Part shown: piece after piece, positions 1 to 5,404 of the stretch | Layout of the letters: each line of letters starts with the position of its first letter | How positions within the stretch are numbered: the first letter of the stretch is position 1 | Assembly (NCBI GenBank): GCA_005793285.1 | Contig: SXPO01000196.1 | Coordinates: 1 to 7,545, forward strand | From: Nitrospiraceae bacterium | GTDB taxonomy: Bacteria > Nitrospirota > Nitrospiria > Nitrospirales > Nitrospiraceae | Length of the DNA: 7,545 bases | Direction of reading: 5' to 3' | Notes under the pieces: generated by a model | What the model saw: the letters and a program-made list of their open reading frames with translations, nothing else | The model's database searches: none | Told to the model about the DNA's origin: nothing | Made by a program: the position numbers and the translations under genes

Positions 1-231
1 CCCGTCCATCAGCAACGTGCAACTGGCCTCGGCAACAAGATCGAACAGCCACTCGGCCATTTCTTCGTCGAGCGCGGCGAGCACCGTCAGAAGGTCATGC
101 TCCCGTCCCTGCTCAAGAAACGCCTGCAAGGTATCGATCGCATCATCGGTATCGCCATGGTCATGGCGCCGGGCGTTGATAAGATGAATGAGATCGCGGG
201 TGAGAGGGTCGGGACGAGGCCAGGCTAACAT
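1..231 (-). CDS. hypothetical protein, C-terminus beyond the window edge
   Basis: The minus strand reads open from ATG at 231 to the window edge: 77 residues with no stop. The start is well supported, because GGGAG lies just upstream with 6 bases between GGAG and the ATG, and the stop codon of the preceding small gene (241-243) is only 9 bases away. The two therefore probably form one transcript. The visible part is acidic and probably helical, with Asp/Glu-rich stretches such as HDHGDTDDAIDTL (residues 23-35) and ALDEEMAEWLFDLV (53-66). It has no signal peptide or membrane segment, so it is likely cytoplasmic. I do not recognise the family. The full length cannot be judged because the 3' part is missing. 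Confidence 0.65.
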   Translation of the reverse strand, partial: MLAWPRPDPLTRDLIHLINARRHDHGDTDDAIDTLQAFLEQGREHDLLTVLAALDEEMAEWLFDLVAEASCTLLMDG

Positions 232-240
232 GAACGCTCC

Positions 241-414
241 CTATGGGCCGACAACAGCAATGGTTCTTCCCGACGCAATATGAAATCCATGTTGCCAAAC
301 TTTCCCGCCAGGCGCAAGCGCCAAGAGCGTTCCCGCCAAATCAAGACATTCATCGTAGTCACGCAACAGACCTTGCTCATCGTCGTTGATAGATACACTC
401 GCCGTGATATGCAT
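241..414 (-). CDS. small hypothetical protein
   Basis: This is a 57-residue reading frame from ATG at 414 to TAG at 241-243, ending in FHIASGRTIAVVGP. The same frame stays open further upstream, and a TTG at 489 would give 82 residues. Neither start has a convincing ribosome binding site, so the N-terminus is uncertain. The ATG is preferred because the codons upstream of about 490 run into the scarred region that starts there. The gene ends 9 bases before the next minus-strand start, and its last bases carry the next gene's ribosome binding site, which suggests translational coupling. No domain is recognised; the composition (DDEQGLLRDYDECLDLA, then a Gly/Val-rich end) suits a small alpha/beta protein. 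It could be a remnant rather than a functional gene. Confidence 0.4.
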   Translation of the reverse strand: MHITASVSINDDEQGLLRDYDECLDLAGTLLALAPGGKVWQHGFHIASGRTIAVVGP

Positions 415-504
415 GGCGCGCCCATTGTGCCAACGGGACGCCAAGAGATTCAAGAGTAGATGATTTTTTCTGTGAGCCGGAAAGGACAATCGATAGTGGG
501 TCAG

Positions 505-521
505 TGTGAAAATTGACGCTC
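505..521 (+). repeat. direct repeat copy 1 (TGTGAAAATTGACGCTC)
   Basis: The 17 bases TGTGAAAATTGACGCTC recur at 835-850 as TGTAAAATTGACACTC, in the same orientation about 330 bases apart. The copies differ by one missing base and one G/A change. The AAAATTGAC core resembles repeats that often lie near the ends of IS21-family elements, but no transposase gene is present, so that origin is only a guess. Confidence 0.5.
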
Positions 522-680
522 GCGACCGGCCCCAAAAGGCGATCGCCGAGACCTGCGCCTATTAACCACCGTGGGCAATAGGTCCACACTGGGCCCCAGA
601 AAGGAAGGGAGCCTATTAATATCAAGCACGCACATATGCCTGCTGCTACAGGCCGACAAGGGCATGCTCCAGTTGCTCGA

Positions 681-839
681 CGCCCGTGCGGCGGCGCCAT
701 CTGAGTGGACAGCCACCCGCAGGGCGGCACCACCTTCACCCTGTACTTGCCAACCACCAGGAAGCCGCTCACGGGTGCGCCCCCCCAGCACGCCCCCCTG
801 ACAGGGCTGCACTCTGCCCCACGACCAAACTTTCTGTAA
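681..839 (+). pseudogene. histidine-kinase C-terminal remnant
   Basis: In the frame that reads GTG GAC AGC CAC from 705, the translation is VDSHPQGGTTFTLYLP (705-752). This is the typical end of a histidine-kinase ATPase domain, where the consensus is close to V-E/D-S-x-P-x-x-G-S/T-T-F-T-L-Y-L-P. Just upstream in the same frame, GGC GCC ATC is followed by TGA (702-704), where kinases usually have a charged residue (GGxI-R/x-V), so one C-to-T change of CGA could explain the stop. Earlier codons (CGC CCG TGC GGC GGC, from 681) loosely resemble the R-L-L-G-G segment. After the LYLP motif the frame runs to TAA at 837-839 without further recognisable sequence. No H-box, N-box or intact G-box remains, so this cannot encode a working kinase. 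A chance match is possible but unlikely over about 16 residues. Confidence 0.55.
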
Positions 840-850
840 AATTGACACTC
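835..850 (+). repeat. direct repeat copy 2 (TGTAAAATTGACACTC)
   Basis: This is the partner of the repeat at 505-521. It contains TTGACA (842-847), which fits the -35 box of the promoter proposed for the gene at 920. The repeat therefore may be a duplicated promoter fragment as well as, or instead of, a mobile-element trace. Confidence 0.5.
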
Positions 851-870
851 TGTGAGGTTGGTGATAAGTA
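842..870 (+). promoter_or_regulatory. candidate sigma70-type promoter for the SH3 gene
   Basis: A perfect TTGACA (842-847) is followed after 17 bases by TAAGTA (865-870), a poor -10 hexamer preceded by TGA in the position of an extended -10 (TGn). A transcript would start near 877 and leave a leader of about 43 bases before the ATG at 920. The -35 box is strong and the -10 is weak, so the call is tentative. Confidence 0.35.
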
Positions 871-907
871 CGTTTACAAGATTTTCGACCAGGACTCGTT
901 CGTCATA

Positions 908-915
908 GGGAGGTG
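908..915 (+). promoter_or_regulatory. ribosome binding site deciding the start at 920
   Basis: GGGAGGTG ends 4 bases before ATG 920, giving about 6 bases between the GGAGG core and the start. This near-perfect Shine-Dalgarno sequence fixes the start and rules out the in-frame upstream ATG at 686, whose extra 78 residues would run through the decayed region. Confidence 0.8.
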
Positions 916-919
916 TTCG

Positions 920-1672
920 ATGTTTGCTACAGCTGAAGGCCCGTCATTCGCCGGCCGCCCTCTGACCTGGAATCTCTTCTTTGCCCGTCAGCCGGAACCG
1001 GACCTGGAATTTACGGAAGAAGAGTTGGAGCAAACAATGGGCGTCCGCTCGTCGCCTCCTAAGAAATCGCCGAAAAAATCTGCTGGATCCCCCCTGATTT
1101 GGATTCTCCTACTGGTAGTGGCAGGGGGCGGCGCCTATGTCGCCATGGATCCGGAAATGGTCATGGATGTTGTCGGACCATTTCTCGGTGAAACACCAGA
1201 GCCTCCTCCACAGCCACCAGTGGCGAAGGCGCCTGCTCCGCCGAACCCCATGCTAAGCACACAGCCAAATCAACCACAGCAAGCTGCGCCGGCTCCCGAT
1301 GAAACACCGGCCCAGCCTCTGCAGGCAGCCGTACCGGCACCGGCGCCAAGTATGCCGACCGCGTCAGCACCAGCGGCGGCGCAGAGCCTCCCTGCTCCTG
1401 CTGTAAGTGCGCCGCCGACAGTCACAACACCGGATCCGCTGTTCGCCGAAGGCCAGAGAGTGACGGTTCTACCGAACCTAGGCGCGCCTGGCCAAAAAGT
1501 CTCTCTCCTGAAGGATGCAGAAGGGACCAAACCAGGTCTGGCCATTCCTCCTGGAACCGCCTTCACGATTCTGGATGGCGACTTGCAGGAACAGGGATGG
1601 GTCTACTACCTGCGAAGCGATTACGGCACCACAGGGTGGCTCGCGGAAAAACAGCTGAAGCGGAAGCCCTGA
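920..1672 (+). CDS. single-pass membrane protein with Pro/Ala-rich linker and C-terminal SH3-like domain
   Basis: The protein is 250 residues long. Residues 1-56 form a cytoplasmic head with an acidic stretch (EFTEEELEQT, 30-39) and a basic cluster (KKSPKKS, 48-54). Residues 57-76 (LIWILLLVVAGGGAYVA) are one transmembrane helix; the Lys cluster before it predicts an N-in orientation, with the C-terminus in the periplasm. Residues 91-172 are a low-complexity Pro/Ala/Gln linker of the kind that spans periplasm or cell wall. Residues 173-250 resemble a bacterial SH3 domain: VTVLPNLGAPGQKVSLL, then PPGTAFTILDGDLQEQGWVYYL and TTGWLAEKQL, with the typical GWV/GWL strand ends. Such domains commonly bind peptidoglycan or peptides, so a role at the cell envelope is a reasonable inference, but no catalytic domain is attached. 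The downstream gene starts 56 bases after the stop and is probably not translationally coupled. Confidence 0.8.
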   Translation: MFATAEGPSFAGRPLTWNLFFARQPEPDLEFTEEELEQTMGVRSSPPKKSPKKSAGSPLIWILLLVVAGGGAYVAMDPEMVMDVVGPFLGETPEPPPQPPVAKAPAPPNPMLSTQPNQPQQAAPAPDETPAQPLQAAVPAPAPSMPTASAPAAAQSLPAPAVSAPPTVTTPDPLFAEGQRVTVLPNLGAPGQKVSLLKDAEGTKPGLAIPPGTAFTILDGDLQEQGWVYYLRSDYGTTGWLAEKQLKRKP

Positions 1673-1684
1673 CGCATTCGTCAG
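1669..1684 (+). other. perfect hairpin overlapping the SH3 gene stop codon
   Basis: CTGACG (1669-1674) and CGTCAG (1679-1684) form a perfect 6-bp stem with the 4-base loop CATT, and the stem includes the stop codon TGA (1670-1672). No T-run follows, so it does not look like a classic intrinsic terminator. It may stabilise the 3' end of the message or slow read-through into the phosphatase gene. Confidence 0.4.
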
Positions 1685-1728
1685 CGCCCCACACAAAGCT
1701 CTAGCACAGAGGGAAAGCGAACGAACCC

Positions 1729-2412
1729 ATGCGCGCCGTGATCTTCGATTTCGATGGAGTGATTGCCGACACCGAGCCCCTACACTTCGAAGGGCTGCGC
1801 CGAACGCTCGCCGCCATCGGCATTCCATTGACTGAATCCGATTACTATGCGAATTATCTCGGCTTCGATGATCGAGGCTGCATCCTGGAAGCGCTGCGCG
1901 TGAACCAACGCCCGTCAACTGACTTGATCGTACAAGACCTGATGCAAAAAAAAGCTGTCGCCTACCTGGCGTCGGTCCGAGACCACCTCGTCATATTTCC
2001 CGGCGTCAAAGAATTCGTCGAAGAAGCCGCAGCAACCTATCCCATCGCCATCGCTTCCGGCGCATTGCGGCCTGAAATCGAATTGATCCTGGAACAAGCT
2101 GGTCTCCGAAAAGCATTCCGCCATATCACGAGCGCGGAGGACGTGACCAGGAGCAAGCCCCATCCCGAACCATTCCTGCATGCCTTGGCCGGTTTGAATC
2201 GCCAACAGGCAACCCCCGCGCTGGCGCCGAACGACTGCTTGGTCATCGAGGATTCGCTCCCCGGCATCAGAGCAGCCAAAGCGGCGGGGATGACGGTGCT
2301 GGCCGTCACCAACACGCACACCGTGCAAGACCTGCACGAAGCCGACGCGATCAGCCCCAACTTGCGCAAGACCCGTCTCGCTGAACTCCGAACCAACCTA
2401 TGGCCATCATGA
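1729..2412 (+). CDS. HAD-superfamily phosphatase (beta-phosphoglucomutase/phosphoglycolate phosphatase-like)
   Basis: This 227-residue protein carries the complete HAD catalytic set. Motif I is DFDGVIADTEP, with nucleophile D7 and acid/base D9. Motif II is S110 in IASGAL, motif III is K143 in RSKPHPEPF, and motif IV is E174-D175 in VIEDSLPGI. Between motifs I and II lies a helical cap of roughly residues 15-90, as in subclass I enzymes of the CbbY/Gph/PgmB type. These cytoplasmic Mg-dependent enzymes hydrolyse or transfer phosphate on small sugar phosphates or phosphoglycolate; the sequence does not fix the substrate. The ATG at 1729 has only a distant GAGGGA upstream. The stop TGA (2410-2412) overlaps the hpnD start as ATGA, so the two are translationally coupled. 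An 8-A run at 1946-1953 falls within the coding sequence. Confidence 0.88.
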   Translation: MRAVIFDFDGVIADTEPLHFEGLRRTLAAIGIPLTESDYYANYLGFDDRGCILEALRVNQRPSTDLIVQDLMQKKAVAYLASVRDHLVIFPGVKEFVEEAAATYPIAIASGALRPEIELILEQAGLRKAFRHITSAEDVTRSKPHPEPFLHALAGLNRQQATPALAPNDCLVIEDSLPGIRAAKAAGMTVLAVTNTHTVQDLHEADAISPNLRKTRLAELRTNLWPS

Positions 2413-3269
2413 ACGCTGCTGATGCGCAAGCCTACTGTACGGCCTATACCAAGAAGAGCGGCAGCAACTTCTATTACTCGTTTCTGTTTCTGCCCAAAGC
2501 CAAACGCAACGCCATGTACTCGGTCTATGCCTTCTGCAAAGCGGTGGACAGCGCCGTCGATGAACCGCCGGCCGGCAGCGACCCGAAAGAAGAGCTCCGG
2601 CGCTGGCGCGACGAACTGGAGGCAGCCTATAGCGGCAGCCCCTCTTTCCCCATCGCCGTCAGCCTCTCGCACCACGTTAAAGCTCTCTCTATCCCCAAAA
2701 CCTATTTCGATGAACTGCTCAATGGCGTCGAGATGGATCTCTTCCACAATCGCTATCTCACCTTCGACGAATTGTCGCTCTATTGTTACCGCGTCGCGTC
2801 CGTGGTGGGCCTGATTTGCCTGCATGTCTTCGGCGTCACCTCGCCCCGCGCGCAAGACTATGCGGTATCGCTCGGCATGGCATTCCAGTTGACCAATATT
2901 CTGCGCGATATCGGCGTCGACGTGGACGAAGGCCGCATTTATCTTCCACTCAACGATCTGCGCGCCTGCAATTGCCCCGAAGAAGCCCTGCTGACCAAAA
3001 CCTATCAGCCGGAATTCACGGCGCTGATGAAGCAAGAGGCCGCCCGGGCCCATGAGTATTATGCAAAAGCCCATGCCGCTCTTGCCTCGTTGTCCCCGTC
3101 TGAACGGCGGTTCCTCACGGTCGCGGAAATCATGTGCGGGATTTACAGCCGTATCTTGAAAGAGATCGAACGATCCGGCTATCGGGTCTTCGGGCCGCGT
3201 ATCAGCCTGTCCACCAACCATCGGCTGGCCATCGCATTGGGCATTTGGTTTCGCTCCCGATTCTCGTGA
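2409..3269 (+). CDS. hpnD: presqualene diphosphate synthase HpnD (squalene/phytoene synthase family)
   Basis: This 286-residue enzyme of the trans-isoprenyl diphosphate head-to-head synthase fold is predicted to condense two farnesyl diphosphates to presqualene diphosphate, the first committed step towards squalene and hopanoids. The N-terminal block SNFYYSFLFLPKAKR (19-33) and YAFCKAVDSAVDE (40-52) hold the first Asp-rich site (D47, D51). YCYRVASVVG (125-134) is a family signature. The second Asp site is NILRDIGVDVDEGRIYLP (163-180; D167, D171). The second Asp of the usual DDxxDE-type motif is Ser48 here. The start at 2409 gives a 4-base ATGA overlap with the phosphatase; an in-frame ATG at 2400 would add 3 residues, and neither has a clear Shine-Dalgarno. 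HpnC or a phytoene synthase are alternatives, but the HpnE-like neighbour and the signatures favour HpnD. Confidence 0.85.
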   Translation: MNAADAQAYCTAYTKKSGSNFYYSFLFLPKAKRNAMYSVYAFCKAVDSAVDEPPAGSDPKEELRRWRDELEAAYSGSPSFPIAVSLSHHVKALSIPKTYFDELLNGVEMDLFHNRYLTFDELSLYCYRVASVVGLICLHVFGVTSPRAQDYAVSLGMAFQLTNILRDIGVDVDEGRIYLPLNDLRACNCPEEALLTKTYQPEFTALMKQEAARAHEYYAKAHAALASLSPSERRFLTVAEIMCGIYSRILKEIERSGYRVFGPRISLSTNHRLAIALGIWFRSRFS

Positions 3270-4594
3270 CCACTCAGAGTCCGCCCACCGTACTCATTCT
3301 CGGCGCCGGCTTGACGGGACTGACGGCGGCCTATTTTCTTGGCCAACAAGGATATCGCGTCACCCTGCTGGACCATCCCAGCTGGCAAGACGGGTATAGA
3401 ACCGACGCGGCCGATGCGGCGCCGATGCTCTTCGGATGCCACCGGAAAACACAGGACCTGCTCCGCGCGATCAAACAGAGCGATGCTATCCTACCGGAGG
3501 CGACGATTCCTCTCGCATTCCGGATGCCCGATGGACGCATCGAAACCTATCAATCCACCCATCTCCCTGGCGCGCTCCAATGGATGACCAGCCTCTTCAG
3601 CTTCCAGGGTCTGGCCTGGCATGACCGCTGGAACCTGTTCTCTCATCTGGAACAGATATGGGAACAGGCCTCGTCGCTTCCCACAGACTTGCACAACCGG
3701 CTTGCAGATGAATGGCTGGCATCGATTGGACAAAGTCAGGAGGCCCGCGAACGTATCTGGAGCCCACTCACTCAATGGCTGACCGGCAATGCCTTGGGAC
3801 GCCTCTCCGCCGCCGTCTTTGTCCGGCAGCTGTCGACTGTCTTTCTCGGACACAGGATGGATGCCAGGCTCACCTGCCTGCATGGATCCGTCGGAGACCG
3901 CTTCATTGCCCCTATAAAACAGGCGATGGAGAAACACGGCGCCACGATCCTGCCCCAGGTACAAATACCGGACCTTCGATTCGGGCAGGACGGTATCAGC
4001 GGCATCCGACTGTCCGATGGCTCCCAGCTGCGCGCCCAGTGGTACGTCGCCGCCCTCTCCCATCTGAAGTTGCCGGCCCTGCTGCCGGAGCATCTGCTGA
4101 CACGCTATGCCTATTTCGCACAACTCGGCGAACTGCAAACCGTGCCTGAGATTGCCATCCAGTTTTCTGCCCGCGCCACAACGTCACACCCGCGGCTGCT
4201 CTTGCTGGCCGGCCGGCCATTTCACCAGCTCACCATCACATCCACATCGCACAGGCCTCACATACTCCGATACCGGCTATCGGCGATCAGCCATCCGCCG
4301 CTCATGGAAGTAGACGATCGCGAGCTGACTGCTCTGGGGCGCACAGAACTTCGCACGCTGGTCCCGGACATTGAGCATGACACATTGTCGTTTGAGGGAA
4401 TCTCCCGTCATGACCAGGCGGCGCTGTCACTCAACCCTGGCACGGCGTTGATCAGACCGATTCAGCAGAGTCCGGTGAAAAATCTCGTGATCGCCGGCGC
4501 CTGGACTGACACAGGATGGCCCGCCAATATCGAAAGTGCGATCGTCAGCGCCGCGCGCTGCGCAGAGATTATTGCAGGAACAATGCGGGGCTGA
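3266..4594 (+). CDS. hpnE: hydroxysqualene dehydroxylase HpnE (FAD-dependent, squalene-associated desaturase family)
   Basis: The protein has 442 residues from GTG 3266, which overlaps the hpnD stop by 4 bases (GTGA) and places the Rossmann strand 8 residues in. LILGAGLTGLTAAYFLGQQG (10-29) is the FAD-binding dinucleotide motif (G13, G15, G18), and D36 sits where the ribose-binding acid belongs. FGCHRKTQDLLRAI (56-69) and the C-terminal AGAWTDTGWPANIESAI (410-426) match the squalene-associated amine-oxidase-like family, whose known member HpnE reduces hydroxysqualene to squalene. The double-Gly GGR-type motif that usually follows the first strand of this family is not seen; the sequence there is HPSWQDGYRT. 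The in-frame ORF upstream of 3266 lies inside hpnD and is spurious. A carotenoid desaturase is the main alternative. Confidence 0.8.
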   Translation: MTTQSPPTVLILGAGLTGLTAAYFLGQQGYRVTLLDHPSWQDGYRTDAADAAPMLFGCHRKTQDLLRAIKQSDAILPEATIPLAFRMPDGRIETYQSTHLPGALQWMTSLFSFQGLAWHDRWNLFSHLEQIWEQASSLPTDLHNRLADEWLASIGQSQEARERIWSPLTQWLTGNALGRLSAAVFVRQLSTVFLGHRMDARLTCLHGSVGDRFIAPIKQAMEKHGATILPQVQIPDLRFGQDGISGIRLSDGSQLRAQWYVAALSHLKLPALLPEHLLTRYAYFAQLGELQTVPEIAIQFSARATTSHPRLLLLAGRPFHQLTITSTSHRPHILRYRLSAISHPPLMEVDDRELTALGRTELRTLVPDIEHDTLSFEGISRHDQAALSLNPGTALIRPIQQSPVKNLVIAGAWTDTGWPANIESAIVSAARCAEIIAGTMRG

Positions 4595-4624
4595 GATAGA
4601 ACCTGTTTACGGCACACCATCACA

Positions 4625-4653
4625 TTGACAACACCACCCTGCCTTTCTAAGAT
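4625..4653 (+). promoter_or_regulatory. near-consensus sigma70-type promoter for the uracil-DNA glycosylase
   Basis: TTGACA (4625-4630), a 17-base spacer and TAAGAT (4648-4653) match the housekeeping promoter consensus closely. Transcription would begin near 4660, leaving a leader of about 25 bases before ATG 4685. It lies 30 bases after the hpnE stop, so the glycosylase has its own promoter. Confidence 0.7.
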
Positions 4654-4684
4654 ACCGGGAACTTTTCTCTCGGGCTATTCAACC

Positions 4685-5341
4685 ATGACACTCACGCCAC
4701 TCCAAGAACTTGCCAAATCTCTTCACAACTGCCAACGCTGCAAACTGGCCAAACTTGGACGAAGCCAAGTCGTCTTCGGAGTCGGCAACCCGCATGCAAG
4801 CATCATGTTCGTGGGCGAAGCGCCGGGCGCCAACGAAGACCTGAAGGGAGAACCGTTCGTGGGCGCGGCAGGAAAAATCCTGAACGATCTGCTGGCCTCG
4901 GCCAACCTCTCACGCGATCAAATCTATATCGCCAACGTGATCAAATGCCGGCCGCCGGATAATCGCGACCCTGAATCGGACGAAGTCGATACCTGCAAAC
5001 CGTTCTTGATGCAGCAGATTCAAATGATCCGCCCCAAGCTCGTCTGCACCTTGGGCAACTGGGCAACCCAGACGCTCCTGGAACGCAAAGTGGGGATCAC
5101 GAAAGTGAAGGCGCAGGCGTTCTACATGAAAGACTTCGTCCTCTTCCCGCTCCTGCACCCGGCCGCCGCCTTGCATCAAGGCAACCTGCTCGACACACTG
5201 AAAGCAGACTTCAAGAAGCTGAAAGAATTTCTCGACAAGAACAGCAAACCAGCCGAACCGACCAGCACCGCCTCACCAGCAACCCCAACGTTGCAAATCG
5301 ATCCGCCCCAGCCGGCGCAGATGGATTTGTTCGGATCATAA
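4685..5341 (+). CDS. family-4 uracil-DNA glycosylase (iron-sulfur type)
   Basis: This 218-residue DNA-repair enzyme is predicted to remove uracil from DNA by cleaving the glycosidic bond. Four cysteines in the family-4 spacing, C16, C19, C88 and C104, would ligate a 4Fe-4S cluster. The active-site motif GEAPGANED (44-52) and the HPAAAL motif (158-163, H158) are intact. The core ends near residue 183; a Pro/Ala/Thr-rich tail (about 184-211) follows and finishes in QMDLFGS. The pentapeptide Q212-M213-D214-L215-F216 resembles the bacterial sliding-clamp-binding consensus QL(S/D)LF. The start is ATG 4685, because an upstream in-frame TTG at 4625 is the -35 box itself and would give no usable leader. 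The ribosome binding site is weak. Confidence 0.9.
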   Translation: MTLTPLQELAKSLHNCQRCKLAKLGRSQVVFGVGNPHASIMFVGEAPGANEDLKGEPFVGAAGKILNDLLASANLSRDQIYIANVIKCRPPDNRDPESDEVDTCKPFLMQQIQMIRPKLVCTLGNWATQTLLERKVGITKVKAQAFYMKDFVLFPLLHPAAALHQGNLLDTLKADFKKLKEFLDKNSKPAEPTSTASPATPTLQIDPPQPAQMDLFGS

Positions 5342-5404
5342 CTATGACGTTTTCTCTCCTTCTCAAGGCTCATCCCCTTCGGTCTGTGGGCTGACTGCCA
5401 ACGG

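Larger units (their letters stand above)
490..841. other. gene-poor scarred region between the minus-strand pair and the SH3 gene
   Basis: No reading frame in this stretch looks like an intact gene on either strand. It contains a histidine-kinase C-terminal fragment with an in-frame stop and is bounded by two short direct repeats (505-521 and 835-850). The base composition is irregular, with C-runs near 780-798. The simplest reading is a site of past insertion, deletion and decay. Confidence 0.5.

Noticed and set aside
377..848. Minus-strand frames across the scarred region
   Set aside because: They have skewed composition, no ribosome binding site and no recognisable motif, and they overlap the kinase remnant.
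686..919. Upstream extension of the SH3 gene to ATG 686
   Set aside because: It runs through the decayed region in the wrong frame for the kinase remnant, and the strong ribosome binding site at 908-915 points to ATG 920.
1946..1953. Eight-A run in the phosphatase gene as a possible phase-variable or frameshift site
   Set aside because: A frame change here would destroy the catalytic motifs downstream, and no alternative product is evident; it is short and probably incidental.
2037..3221. Long minus-strand frame of 394 residues opposite the phosphatase and hpnD
   Set aside because: It lies antisense to two genes with clear catalytic motifs. Long antisense frames are common in GC-rich coding DNA, and its translation shows no domain.
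5342..5404. Possible bidirectional terminator between the convergent genes
   Set aside because: Only 4-bp stems without a proper T-run are visible, so a terminator cannot be supported.
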